Source of the DNA: Hydrogenispora sp.
GTDB taxonomy: Bacteria; Bacillota; UBA4882; UBA10575
NCBI GenBank assembly: GCA_012837705.1
Contig: DUQQ01000096.1
Coordinates: forward strand, 1 to 55,224
Direction: 5' to 3'
Length of the DNA stretch: 55,224 bases
Made by a program: the position numbers and the translations under genes. Of the stretch, positions 17,640-26,574 are shown piece by piece. The notes under the pieces were generated by a model. The model was not told the origin of the DNA, ran no database searches, and saw only the letters and a program-made list of their open reading frames with translations. Position 1 is the first letter of the stretch; every line of letters begins with the position of its first letter.

Positions 17640-18491
17640 ATGGCCATCGATCTACACCTTCATACCAACGCTTCTGACGGAACGCTCTCTCCCCAGGAAC
17701 TCCTTACCGCCGCCGCCAAGCTTGGCCTTTCCGCCGTATCCATCACCGACCATGACAGCACTGCTGCCCTTGCCGCAGGCACGGCCGTTGCCGCCGAGTT
17801 GGGTTTGGCCTTCATCCCGGGGGTGGAGCTTTCGGCCAGTTACTCTCCAGAGATTAGTCTACACATTTTAGGGTATGGTATCGATCCTGCCCACCCCGAA
17901 CTCCGTAAGGTCCTGGCCGCGAACCAAAAGGCCTGGGACCAAAGTGAAGAAGACTCCATCGCCGCCCTGGAAAAACTGGCCATTAAAATCGACCGGACCC
18001 GTTATGACTACTGGAAAGCCCACCCGGAAGCGGGTGGCTGGCCCATGTATAACACCCTGAAGGAGATGGGGCTGGTCAGTGATGTGAATGAATATTTCGA
18101 TAAATATTTTGGCGTCGGCCGCCCGGCCTACATCACCATTACCTTCACGCCGCCGGAAACGGTCATTCGGGCGATCAAAGCGGCGGGCGGAGTCCCGGTC
18201 TTAGCCCACCCCGGTCTTTACGCGGAAGATAACACCAAGTTAATGACTAAGCCTTCCTTCCAGCAAGCCATTTTAGACTGGGGCTTCGAAGGTTTGGAAG
18301 CGATCACCACTTACCATTCCCCGAAAGAAACCGCTCTTTACCGCAACTTCTGCCAAAAACACGGTCTCTTGGTCACCGGCGGTTCCGACTACCACGGCAG
18401 CTTTGCCGGCCGCCATCTGGGCACCCCGGTCGTCGACGACGCCTATCTTCCCCCTCTGCTAGAGGCCATTGCCCGCCGTCGGCAAGGATAA
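17640..18491 (+). CDS. PHP-domain phosphoesterase (RNase AM/YciV-like)
   Basis: A 283-residue metal-dependent phosphoesterase. PHP motifs are in order: DLHLHTNASDG (4-14), ITDHDST (36-42), GVELSA, AHPG (about 190) and SDYHG (about 253), supplying the His/Asp/Glu metal ligands. YciV-type members hydrolyse 3',5'-nucleoside bisphosphates or trim short RNAs; PHP proteins of this size are also called putative metal-dependent phosphoesterases. The start has AAAGGAG 7 bases upstream. Its last 33 bases overlap the end of the convergent pantothenate kinase gene. Confidence 0.88.
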   Translation: MAIDLHLHTNASDGTLSPQELLTAAAKLGLSAVSITDHDSTAALAAGTAVAAELGLAFIPGVELSASYSPEISLHILGYGIDPAHPELRKVLAANQKAWDQSEEDSIAALEKLAIKIDRTRYDYWKAHPEAGGWPMYNTLKEMGLVSDVNEYFDKYFGVGRPAYITITFTPPETVIRAIKAAGGVPVLAHPGLYAEDNTKLMTKPSFQQAILDWGFEGLEAITTYHSPKETALYRNFCQKHGLLVTGGSDYHGSFAGRHLGTPVVDDAYLPPLLEAIARRRQG

Positions 18492-19292
18492 GGCGGCCCC
18501 CGTCGCCGTCGCAAACTCAGCGTTGGGTGGAATATGAAACTCCACCTGGTACATGCGGTGTAACATATCAAAGATCGCCTGGGCTTGAGGGACAGTGGTC
18601 AAATTCCCGGTCAAGACCACGTCCTGCGTATTATAGATCCGGGTAGCGAAGACCGCCAACATCCCGATGGTCTGAAAGACCAGGTTGATAATGCCCAGTG
18701 CGGTATCGGCCTTCGACGCCAGATCACTGATCTTCCCAAAGTTGGAAGCGGTGGTCTCCGGCGGTAAGCCGGCGATCTGGTCCTGGGTAATATCGCCGAT
18801 GTTCAGGTCGATATGGGCCAGATTCCCCCCCTCCGCCATGGCGATCAAGTCGTCAAAATGCCGCACGTTCAGCATTTTATTGGAAAGGCCCAAGAGGGTC
18901 CCGCCACCGACTCCGGTTCCCCCCATATGGATCTCCCCTTTTTCATCGGCCATGATATAGGCCGTGCCTGTCCCCATACTCACGACAATCGCCCGCGATA
19001 AGGTGCTGAGGAACAGCCCGCCTTTCCCGATGGCCCGAAACTCGTCCACCTTTGTGGTGGGGATCCCATAAAGCGGTTGGTCAATGTAGGAAGAACCTAC
19101 CCCTGTGATCATGACGTGTTCAATATCGTCCAAGGTTAGTCCGTTCACGTTAATAAACTTCCCGAAAGCTCCGAAGATCGAAGCCACCGGATCGTTCGCC
19201 TTCACCAGTAAAGGACTGTACAGTTTATTATCATGCAAACCGACGATCTTGGTTGTACTTCCCCCAACATCGATCCCAATTACCATACCCAT
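18459..19292 (-). CDS. coaW: Type II pantothenate kinase
   Basis: A 277-residue ASKHA-fold kinase that phosphorylates pantothenate with ATP, the first step of coenzyme A synthesis. Residues 6-15 IDVGGSTTKI form the phosphate-1 loop. MGTGTAYI and GGTGVGGGT (about 104-133) form the adenosine/pantothenate pockets, and DVVLTGNL is the late adenosine motif. Type II enzymes (Staphylococcus CoaW, 267 residues) lack the feedback inhibition of CoaA. The start has GAGGAGG upstream. It lies 19 bases after the OPT transporter on the same strand, so the two form an operon. Its end overlaps the convergent PHP gene tail to tail by 33 bases. Confidence 0.92.
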   Translation of the reverse strand: MGMVIGIDVGGSTTKIVGLHDNKLYSPLLVKANDPVASIFGAFGKFINVNGLTLDDIEHVMITGVGSSYIDQPLYGIPTTKVDEFRAIGKGGLFLSTLSRAIVVSMGTGTAYIMADEKGEIHMGGTGVGGGTLLGLSNKMLNVRHFDDLIAMAEGGNLAHIDLNIGDITQDQIAGLPPETTASNFGKISDLASKADTALGIINLVFQTIGMLAVFATRIYNTQDVVLTGNLTTVPQAQAIFDMLHRMYQVEFHIPPNAEFATATGAALSLPTAGNGL

Positions 19293-19311
19293 CTTGATGT
19301 CCCCCTCCTCT

Positions 19312-20967
19312 TTATGCCCCGGTCAACATACTGATGATGGCGATGGTCACGCCCACGATCCCTTCACCACCGAAAAGGCCGGAAGCCACCACATCACCGT
19401 TGGTCGTCGCCCCTGGTTTTCGCCGTTGGTAAACCAGCCGCGTTAACCCACCGAGAAAAACGGTGAAAGACATGGCAAACGGTAAGTACATCCCAATCCC
19501 CAGCGTCATCGCGGGGATCTTCGCCAGATACAAAAGGGCACCGATGGCGACCGCACTCCCAAAGACCAACGGATCACCTAAGCCATGTACCATTTGGGTG
19601 ACGGCAAAGGCCTGGACGGCCGGTAGACCATACTCTGTTCCAACCCCACCGTAACGGGTGATCAAAGCGATCATCGCCAGGGAGGCAACGACCGTCCCCA
19701 CCAGTCCCCCTACAAGCTCCGAGATGAACTGGGCCTTCGGGTTGGTCTGCAAGATATAGCCGGATTTGTAGTCATTGAGGACATCACCGGCATACCCACA
19801 GGCAATCGCCACACAAGCGGCGAGCAGAAACGCGGCGGTTGTTGGCACTGGAACCAAGGTACGAATTGCTAAAAGAATAATTATGCCGAAGATCTCCATG
19901 GGGTTAATCCCGGTTTCACCAGTGATCGTCGCCGCCATCGCCGTCGCGATAAAAACACCACCCACCAATAAAACGGCGGCCAACGGCTGTAAACCCGCCA
20001 CCAGACTAAAAAGATAGGCGATCAGAACAGCACCGATCTGCAGGGTCCGGCCGCGCAGCCCCGTTTTCGTCTTAACTCCCGTCTTCTCCGGTTGCCCCGT
20101 GCTCCGCCCGGCGCTTCCCTTTTTGAACAAATCAAGGACAAAGGCGATCACAATCCCGACCCCCGTCCCGACCATCAAGCCTAAACCCAGGGTGTTCTTG
20201 AAGGCAACCGCCGCCGCGGTCGAAGCCAGGAGGCCAACGGCCGGGCCGACCGGAACAATCAGCAGGTAAGCCAGAATGGCGCCCAGGAACCAAACACCCG
20301 TCGCCAGCGGCCCGATCAAATAACCGATCCCTAAGGCCATCGGGGACAACATAACCCCCACATCCATCCGCCGGGCGGTGAACCAGCGTGCCGATAAGGC
20401 CGCAGGGATCAGACCCAAGCGATCACGGAGATAGGTAAAGACAGCGGAAAAGCCCATAGCCCCGAATAAGAGCTGTGATTTTCTTCCGCCCTGGTCACCC
20501 GTGATCAACGTCTGGGCCGCTGCTTGCCCGATCGGGTACGGCAATACACCCTGCTCAATATATTTCGGCCGCAAACGCCAGGTCAACAACGCCCCGAGGA
20601 TCATCCCGGCCAACGCAATCGCCAGGACTTCCCACCAGTGGTCGGCAAGAACCTGTGGCCCCGACCATACTCCCACAATCCAGAGTCCAGGCAGGGTAAA
20701 AGCCATTCCGCCGGCCACCATCGCCCCGGCCGACATGGCGGTCTGGGCAATACTGATCTCCTTTAAATTGGTGTTGCCCAGTATCTTTAAGACGGTCATG
20801 GAAAGCACGGCCACAAAAATAGTCGGCCAAGGTAAAGCCCCCATCCGCAGGGCAATATACATCGAGCTCGCCGTAATAATCGCCGAACCAACCGCGCCCA
20901 GGATCAAACTGCGGATGGTTAACTGCTCGATCCCCCATAAACCTTTCTTCTCATTCGCATTCTCCAC
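19312..20967 (-). CDS. OPT-family oligopeptide/metal-chelate transporter
   Basis: A 551-residue membrane protein with about 14 hydrophobic segments. It has the OPT/YSL family look: a TIRSLILGAVGSAIITASSMY opening, helices rich in Gly/Ala, and a large central region with VAVLSMTVLKILGNTNLKEISIAQT. OPT proteins move small peptides or metal chelates by proton symport. The start is GTG 20967 behind AAGGAGGAG. It is the first gene of a two-gene operon with coaW, which suggests its cargo may be linked to pantothenate or CoA supply (pantothenate is a beta-alanyl amide). That substrate is my inference; the family evidence covers only the transporter class. Confidence 0.88.
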   Translation of the reverse strand: MENANEKKGLWGIEQLTIRSLILGAVGSAIITASSMYIALRMGALPWPTIFVAVLSMTVLKILGNTNLKEISIAQTAMSAGAMVAGGMAFTLPGLWIVGVWSGPQVLADHWWEVLAIALAGMILGALLTWRLRPKYIEQGVLPYPIGQAAAQTLITGDQGGRKSQLLFGAMGFSAVFTYLRDRLGLIPAALSARWFTARRMDVGVMLSPMALGIGYLIGPLATGVWFLGAILAYLLIVPVGPAVGLLASTAAAVAFKNTLGLGLMVGTGVGIVIAFVLDLFKKGSAGRSTGQPEKTGVKTKTGLRGRTLQIGAVLIAYLFSLVAGLQPLAAVLLVGGVFIATAMAATITGETGINPMEIFGIIILLAIRTLVPVPTTAAFLLAACVAIACGYAGDVLNDYKSGYILQTNPKAQFISELVGGLVGTVVASLAMIALITRYGGVGTEYGLPAVQAFAVTQMVHGLGDPLVFGSAVAIGALLYLAKIPAMTLGIGMYLPFAMSFTVFLGGLTRLVYQRRKPGATTNGDVVASGLFGGEGIVGVTIAIISMLTGA

Positions 20968-21012
20968 TTTAAACTCCTCCTTCCATCAACCCAAACAAAT
21001 GTTTAAGGTAAG

Positions 21013-21048
21013 AAAAACTCCTACTGGCGCTGGCGCGTCCGGTAGGAA
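21013..21048 (-). terminator. Terminator of the dnaX-ybaB-recR operon
   Basis: On the minus strand a TCCTAC/GTAGGA stem (21042-21047 with 21019-21024) with a GC-rich loop is followed by TTTTT. It lies 20 bases after the recR stop. Confidence 0.75.
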
Positions 21049-21066
21049 GTTGTTTCCCTAACCGCT

Positions 21067-21666
21067 TTAGAGTTCTTGACGACCTTCAATTGCTTTCCCC
21101 AAAGTCACCTCATCGATATATTCCAAGTCGCCTCCGATCGGCAGCCCCCGCGCTAAGCGGGTGACTTTGATCCGCAGCGGTTTGATGATCTTAGCTAGAT
21201 ATAAAGCGGTTGCTTCACCTTCCATATCAGGGTCACAGGCGAGGATCACTTCGTTAATCTCTCCCGTCTGTAGTCGCTCTAACAGCTGGGAGACGGTCAG
21301 TTCCTCGGGGCCAATCCCCTCTAAGGGCGATAGCGCACCGTGGAGAACATGGTACAGTCCTTTAAATTCCCGGGTTTTTTCGAGGGCAATGACATCTTTC
21401 GGTTCCTCGACAACACAAAGCAGGTGGCGATCGCGGGTGGGATCTTCGCAGATCTGGCAAGGAGATTCGTCCGTCAGATGGCCACAGACGTCACAATACT
21501 TCAGGCTCTCCTTCGCTTCAACCATCGCCGTCGCCAACCCAACCACTTCATCCCGGGGTAACGCAAAGAGATGAAAGGCCAAGCGTTGGGCGGTTTTGGG
21601 CCCAATCCCCGGCAATTTGGCCAGCTCTTTAATGAGCCGGCTCATCGGTTTTGGATAGTGACTCAT
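21067..21666 (-). CDS. recR: Recombination protein RecR
   Basis: A 199-residue DNA repair factor that loads RecA with RecO and RecF. It has the helix-hairpin-helix ([19 protein letters not shown]), a C4 zinc finger ([16 protein letters not shown]), a Toprim domain ([14 protein letters not shown] to [19 protein letters not shown]), and the C-terminal [23 protein letters not shown]. The order dnaX - ybaB - recR is the classical Firmicute arrangement. It starts 12 bases after ybaB. Confidence 0.98.
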   Translation of the reverse strand: MSHYPKPMSRLIKELAKLPGIGPKTAQRLAFHLFALPRDEVVGLATAMVEAKESLKYCDVCGHLTDESPCQICEDPTRDRHLLCVVEEPKDVIALEKTREFKGLYHVLHGALSPLEGIGPEELTVSQLLERLQTGEINEVILACDPDMEGEATALYLAKIIKPLRIKVTRLARGLPIGGDLEYIDEVTLGKAIEGRQEL

Positions 21667-21678
21667 CGGACTTAACCG

Positions 21679-21996
21679 TTAAAAAAGCCCTCCGGGCATT
21701 CCCGGAATCTTCAAATTACCGGTGACTTTGGCCATCTCCGCAGCGGACAGTTCCTGTGCTTCTTTGATCGCTTCGTTCACCGCGGCGACCAGAAGGTCTT
21801 CGAGCATCTCTTTATCTTCCAACGCTTCCGGTTCGATCGTCACTTTTTTCACCTCTAAGGCCCCGCTGATCTCAACGGCAACCACGCCACCACCCACGGT
21901 CTTGGTGACGGTTTTAACCGCTAATTCCTCCTGTACCCGTTGCATTTCCGCCTGCATCTTCTGGATCTGCTTTAAAGCCTGTTGCATTTTTGCCAT
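21679..21996 (-). CDS. ybaB: Nucleoid-associated protein YbaB/EbfC
   Basis: A 105-residue small DNA-binding protein with the tweezer dimer fold: a long N-terminal helix (MAKMQQALKQIQKMQAEMQ) and a beta region (GGGVVAVEISGALEVKKVTIEP). The ATG overlaps the dnaX stop by one base (TAATG), so translation is coupled. It sits between dnaX and recR as in most Firmicutes. Confidence 0.96.
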   Translation of the reverse strand: MAKMQQALKQIQKMQAEMQRVQEELAVKTVTKTVGGGVVAVEISGALEVKKVTIEPEALEDKEMLEDLLVAAVNEAIKEAQELSAAEMAKVTGNLKIPGMPGGLF

Positions 21997-23672
21997 TATC
22001 GGTCCTCCTCTTTAATTTCGGTAACTTCCCCACCGAAAAGTTCCAAAGTTTTGCGGAGTAAATCTGAAGAATTCTCCTCCGCCGGGTTATTTCCTGCTTC
22101 CCCCAGAATAAATTGGGGGATCAGCTTCTGTCCGGTGACTTCCTGTAATACTTCGGTCACGAGACGGGTGTACTCCACTTCCCTGATTTTCTCCCAGTGA
22201 AACTCGAGAGTAAAGCGGATCAGTAGTTGATTGCCACGCAGCCCGACAGGGGTTCCTTCCCGGAGCAAGGCTTCAACCGTCCTTTTCCGCTGCTTGACTC
22301 CTTCTAAGACCTCTTCCCAGCGGTCAAAGGGTTGTAGTCCGGTTGATGCTGCAGGGGGCTGGGCCGGAGTCGAAGCCGAAGAAGGCGTCACCGCTGGCGT
22401 CGAAGCCGGAGGGGTCGCTACGGCGGGGCCCTTCTTCACCGTCGACGCAGGGGCCGCTTTCGCCGCCGGTCCCCGCGGCGCGGGTGGCCGGTTTTCGAGG
22501 GCGGCTTCCAGTTGCGCCAGCCTTTGTTCTAACGCCGCCACCTTCTGTACCAGCTGGTCAGGGGCGGTAGCCTGTGCGGTATCCGCTTCCGTTAACAGAC
22601 GTAAAAACGCCATCTCCAACGGCAGACTGCCCTCCGTCCCCCGGCGGGCCGCCGAACCGGCGTCAAGAAAGAGGGCGACCCCCCGCTTTAAATTGGCCAC
22701 CCCAAGCCTTTCGGCGATTGTCCGGGCGGCTTCTTTTTCCGCCGGGCTAAAGTGCACTTGGTCCGCGGTCTCCGTCCATAATAAGAGAAGAAGGTCCCGG
22801 AAGAAGCCGGCGATCTGCCGCGCAAAGAGGGGTAAATCCTTCCCTTCTTCACTGGCCTTTTGGATCAGACGAAAGCCGGCCGCCGGATCGGAAGCGGCGG
22901 CAGCTTCGCCCAGTGTCAACAAAGTTTCGGTCTCCACGAGCCCCATAACTGTTCGGACATCCGCAGCGGTTAGTTTCCCCTCCGCGTAGGCCAAACCTTG
23001 TTCCAACAGGCCGATGGCGTCACGCATCCCCCCGTCGGTCTCCCGACCGATCAAACGGAGCGCTTCCTCCTCGGCCGTTAGCCCTTCGGCCTCGACCACC
23101 CGGGCCAAGTGCCCGCTGATCTCTTGGCTCGTCAACCGTTTGAAATCAAACTTTTGGCAACGGGAGAGGATGGTAGCCGGGACTTTATGGCTCTCCGTCG
23201 TCGCAAAGATAAAGATCACATGCGGCGGCGGCTCCTCTAACGTCTTCAGAAGTGCATTGAAGGCTTCGGTCGTTAGCATATGTACCTCATCGATGATGTA
23301 GACCTTATAATTCCCTTCCACCGGCGCAAACTTTACTTTCTCCCTTAAATCCCGGACTTCGTCGATCCCGCGGTTGGACGCGCCGTCGATCTCCAAAACA
23401 TCCAGCGAAACCCCATCGTTGATCCGCTGACAACTTGGACATTGGTTACACGGATCGGGGCTCTCCCCCCGCGCGGTACAGTTCACCGCCTTCGCCAGGA
23501 TCTTCGCCGCCGATGTTTTTCCGGTCCCGCGGGGCCCGGTGAATAGATAGGCGTGGGCTACCTTATTATAAAGCAGGGCATTGCGTAAAGTCCGGACCAC
23601 ATGCTCCTGCCCGACAAATCCTTCCGTAAAACTCTGTGGTCGCCATTTGCGATAAAGACTCAGATACTCCAA
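21996..23672 (-). CDS. dnaX: DNA polymerase III subunit gamma/tau
   Basis: A 558-residue clamp-loader ATPase. It has GPRGTGKTSAAK (Walker A, about 46-57), a zinc module (CTARGESPDPCNQCPSC), DEVHMLTTEAFNALLKTLEEPP (Walker B and sensor), and FIFATTESHKVPATILSRC. A proline/alanine-rich linker (about 390-450) precedes the tau-type C-terminal domain, so this is the long form. No A-rich frameshift slippage site was noticed for a separate gamma. The start is TTG 23672, giving MEYLSLYRKWRP, the standard opening. It leads the operon with ybaB and recR. Confidence 0.97.
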   Translation of the reverse strand: MEYLSLYRKWRPQSFTEGFVGQEHVVRTLRNALLYNKVAHAYLFTGPRGTGKTSAAKILAKAVNCTARGESPDPCNQCPSCQRINDGVSLDVLEIDGASNRGIDEVRDLREKVKFAPVEGNYKVYIIDEVHMLTTEAFNALLKTLEEPPPHVIFIFATTESHKVPATILSRCQKFDFKRLTSQEISGHLARVVEAEGLTAEEEALRLIGRETDGGMRDAIGLLEQGLAYAEGKLTAADVRTVMGLVETETLLTLGEAAAASDPAAGFRLIQKASEEGKDLPLFARQIAGFFRDLLLLLWTETADQVHFSPAEKEAARTIAERLGVANLKRGVALFLDAGSAARRGTEGSLPLEMAFLRLLTEADTAQATAPDQLVQKVAALEQRLAQLEAALENRPPAPRGPAAKAAPASTVKKGPAVATPPASTPAVTPSSASTPAQPPAASTGLQPFDRWEEVLEGVKQRKRTVEALLREGTPVGLRGNQLLIRFTLEFHWEKIREVEYTRLVTEVLQEVTGQKLIPQFILGEAGNNPAEENSSDLLRKTLELFGGEVTEIKEEDR

Positions 23673-23739
23673 TTATTTCCCCGTCCTTCTCCCGTTTCGC
23701 GCTACGCGTTTTATCTAAAAAAGCAAAAGCGTCGCTCGT

Positions 23740-24246
23740 CTAAAAATAGTCGTATGAAACAATCTCCGTGATCGGTTTTCGTGGCCGCGGCTCCGGACTC
23801 TCCGCCGGATAGCCGAGGGGCATCAATTCCACGACCTTACAGTCTGCGGGAATCCGCAAGACCCGTTTCACTTCCTCCTGGTCAAAAGAGCCGATCCAAC
23901 AAGTGCCTAGCCCATGGGCCGTCGCCGCCAACGTAATGTTGGTCATCGCGATCGCTAAATCCACCGCATAGGTCGGCACCCCACACCGCATGACCCGTTC
24001 CGGATCGAGGGCAACGCCGGCGATGATCACCGGTGCGGTCCCGATGAACGGCTGGCCCGCCGCCTCCGCCACCCGTTGGATCTGGGCGGCGTCTTTCACC
24101 ACAACAAACCGCCACTCCTGCCGGTTACGAGCCGACGGGGCAAGCCGAGCGGCCTCAAGGACCTGGGCCAAAGTTGCTTCTTCAACCGGACGGTCCTGGT
24201 ACTGACGGATGCTCCGCCGCTGTTCTATCGCCTGCATAACATGCAT
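23740..24246 (-). CDS. Nitroreductase-family NAD(P)H:FMN oxidoreductase
   Basis: A 168-residue flavoprotein. The N-terminal QRRSIRQYQDRPV is the FMN-phosphate loop, and LAPSARNRQEWRFVVV is the second FMN contact. The C-terminal half has LAATAHGLGTCWIGSF and a closing PLGYPAE. Members reduce nitro compounds, quinones or flavins; small stand-alone members like this one have unknown physiological substrates. Start 24246 has AAGGGGTGA five bases before. It is monocistronic, upstream of dnaX on the same strand with a 68-base gap. Confidence 0.88.
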   Translation of the reverse strand: MHVMQAIEQRRSIRQYQDRPVEEATLAQVLEAARLAPSARNRQEWRFVVVKDAAQIQRVAEAAGQPFIGTAPVIIAGVALDPERVMRCGVPTYAVDLAIAMTNITLAATAHGLGTCWIGSFDQEEVKRVLRIPADCKVVELMPLGYPAESPEPRPRKPITEIVSYDYF

Positions 24247-24342
24247 CTTATTCACCCCTTTTACATCCACTCACCATTATACTCCATCATGGTTTATTCC
24301 ATAAAGAAACAATAAACTCCTGCCGTTTTCATTATTTACCAC

Positions 24343-24378
24343 AAAAGAAGGGGTTATCCGGTACACGGATAACCCCTT
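24343..24378 (-). terminator. Terminator of the sugar ABC operon
   Basis: A perfect 13-bp inverted repeat (24348-24360 with 24366-24378, loop gtaca) is followed on the minus strand by TTCTTTT. It lies 23 bases after the binding-protein stop. Confidence 0.85.
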
Positions 24379-24400
24379 CCATCCATTTCGGAAAGGCTTC

Positions 24401-25378
24401 TTAATCCATATAAAAGGCATCTACATTCTCTTTGGTAACTACGTTCGTGCCGGTATCAACCACGCCTGGCAACGGGTTGATCCCTTTAGTCTGCCAACCA
24501 TCAACCGGTTTGACCAAATCATGCCGTACGCTATAGAGCATCATCATGGACCAGTAACCCATATTCCAGGTTCCCTGCGCGATTGATGCGTCAATAATTC
24601 CTTCTTTAATCAGATCAAGCGTTCCTTTATCCGTATCGAAACTGACAATCCGGACCTTTCCTACTTTGTTTGCTTCCCGTACGGCCGTGGCCGCCCCGAC
24701 ACCACCTAAGGCATCAGTACAGAAAACACCCTTCAAATTAGGATACGCCTGTAAGAAACCGGATACCAGAACCGCCGCTCTGGTCTGGTCATTGTTGTCG
24801 TTACCGACACTAACCACTTTCACGTTGGGATATTCGCGGGCTAAGGTCTCAACAAATCCGGTTTTGCGTTCTTCGTGATTTAATTGGCCGGTAACGGTGG
24901 AAACCGCAACTTCACCTTTGCCGCCGATTAATTCTGCCAAATAACGCGCCGCCATCGCCCCGGCATTATAGTTACCGGTACCCAGGTAACAATAGCGTTT
25001 ACTTAACGGGGAGTCGGCATCAAAGGTCACGACGGGAATGCCCGCTTCGATCGCCCGGTCGATCGTAGCCCGTAAACCGTCAGGGTTACTACAAGTCACG
25101 GCAATCCCCGCCGGTCTTTTCGCAATCACCTGCTCCAAAACGGTCACCTGTTGGTTCACATCGGACAACGGTGCCCCGGTGTAGATCGCTTTTACCCCTA
25201 ATTGGGCCGCGGCATCTTCCATTCCGGCAAAGCAACCTTTCCAATATTCGATCCCAGAAGCAAAGGTAACCATGTAATACTCTTCCTTAGGATTACCCTC
25301 AAAGGGACTGGCGGCGGTCGCCACAACCGTAAACACCAAAGTTAAAATCAACGTTACCAGCCAAAAAGAACGTTTCAT
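24401..25378 (-). CDS. Sugar ABC transporter substrate-binding protein (ribose-type, RbsB-like)
   Basis: A 325-residue periplasmic-binding-protein fold I protein. The signal peptide is residues 1-23 ending ATAAS. There is no lipobox Cys, so it is predicted to be freely soluble, as in organisms with a periplasm. The two-lobed fold is indicated by ITVLEQVIAKRPAGIAVTCSNPDG, VTFDADSP (cleft), GNDNNDQTR and VSFDTDKGTLDLIKEGIIDASIAQGTWNMGYW (second lobe and hinge). Such proteins bind ribose, autoinducer-2 or other monosaccharides; the ligand cannot be chosen. It is the last of the unit ATPase - permease - binding protein. Confidence 0.9.
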   Translation of the reverse strand: MKRSFWLVTLILTLVFTVVATAASPFEGNPKEEYYMVTFASGIEYWKGCFAGMEDAAAQLGVKAIYTGAPLSDVNQQVTVLEQVIAKRPAGIAVTCSNPDGLRATIDRAIEAGIPVVTFDADSPLSKRYCYLGTGNYNAGAMAARYLAELIGGKGEVAVSTVTGQLNHEERKTGFVETLAREYPNVKVVSVGNDNNDQTRAAVLVSGFLQAYPNLKGVFCTDALGGVGAATAVREANKVGKVRIVSFDTDKGTLDLIKEGIIDASIAQGTWNMGYWSMMMLYSVRHDLVKPVDGWQTKGINPLPGVVDTGTNVVTKENVDAFYMD

Positions 25379-25541
25379 TTCGATCTACAAACCTCCTTTT
25401 TTCTTTCCCTCATGGTCTTTAGAAAAGTAGATTAATCTGCTTTACACTACCTTGAACTTTTCTTCCTAAAACCCCGCTTTCACCCCCCCATAAATGGTCA
25501 ATCTGTAGTTCCTCTTCACCAATGGTGGAATTAAGCTCTTC

Positions 25542-26555
25542 CTAATCCCTTAAAAAGCGGGAGCGATGGCTTAGAAAGTCAACCAAGACCGCACTGATCA
25601 AGATCATACCGGTAATTAAATCTTGCCAGTAAACCGAGACGTTCAAGAGAATCAAGGCGTTGTTCACCAAAGCCAAAAGAATCACACCCAACACCGAACC
25701 TAAAATCGTCCCTTCACCACCGCTTAGACTGGCCCCGCCGATCACGCAAGCCGCAATGGCCCGCATCTCCGCTGACATCCCCGCATTCGGCGTTGCCACC
25801 GTAAAACGGGAAAGGGTAAGAATCCCACTTATTGCCGCCAGCGTCCCCGTTAAGAAAAAGACACCGGTTTTCACCTTCGAAACATTTATTCCCGAAAGCG
25901 CCGCCGCTTTTTCGTTGCTTCCGACGTAGAAGACCTGCCGCATAACGACCGAACGGCGTAAAACAAAATCCATAATGACCACAATCAACAAGTAGATGAG
26001 GACCATCATCGGAAACCCGAAAATTTGGCCGCCGCCAATAAACTTAAAACCTTTACTAATCCCGGCCAACGAAAGCGGCGATCCCTTCGTCAGCACATAA
26101 GAAGCACCCCGGGCAATACTCATCATCCCTAAGGTCGTAATAAACGGGTTAAGCCCCACCCGGCCAATAAAATAACCGTTAATCAAGCCGCAGATCATAC
26201 CAACAACAAGGGCGATCCCCGCCGCGATCCAAATATTGACGCCCCCGAGGTAAAGAGAGCCCGCGATTACCCCGCTTAAAGCCATCACGGAACCGACCGA
26301 CAGATCGAAACCGCCCAAAACCAAAGCCACGGTCATTCCCACAGCGATAATCCCATCGGCCGCCAAACCAATCGCCGTTGTGGTTAGATTAGGTACGGTC
26401 AGAAAATGCGGGGTTAAGAAACTCAAAAGGATGGCGCAACCAATAATGATGATCAACAACGAAAATTCCCGAATCGCAAAAGCCCTCGAAAGTATACCTT
26501 TCTGTTTAGTTGTTCCGCCGCTTTGCACCGCCTGTTTTTCTAATGATGGATTCAT
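25542..26555 (-). CDS. Sugar ABC transporter permease (RbsC-like)
   Basis: A 337-residue inner-membrane permease of the ribose/galactose type (BPD_transp_2) with 8-10 helices. The cytoplasmic coupling stretch is RQVFYVGSNEKAAALSGINVSKVKTGVFFLTG, typical of RbsC/AraH, and the conserved GGEGTILGSVLGVILL lies near the end. The N-terminal QAVQSGGTTKQKGILSRAFAIREF is a soluble lead. It lies 20 bases after the ATPase gene and is followed by a 163-base gap before the binding-protein gene, in which a small hairpin (TTCACC/GGTGAA) may adjust relative expression. Confidence 0.92.
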   Translation of the reverse strand: MNPSLEKQAVQSGGTTKQKGILSRAFAIREFSLLIIIIGCAILLSFLTPHFLTVPNLTTTAIGLAADGIIAVGMTVALVLGGFDLSVGSVMALSGVIAGSLYLGGVNIWIAAGIALVVGMICGLINGYFIGRVGLNPFITTLGMMSIARGASYVLTKGSPLSLAGISKGFKFIGGGQIFGFPMMVLIYLLIVVIMDFVLRRSVVMRQVFYVGSNEKAAALSGINVSKVKTGVFFLTGTLAAISGILTLSRFTVATPNAGMSAEMRAIAACVIGGASLSGGEGTILGSVLGVILLALVNNALILLNVSVYWQDLITGMILISAVLVDFLSHRSRFLRD

Positions 26556-26574
26556 GCGTAAACCCTCCTTTTAC

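Noticed and set aside
21996-23672. A programmed frameshift in dnaX making a short gamma form
   Set aside because: No A-rich slippery run with a downstream hairpin was noticed at the usual place.
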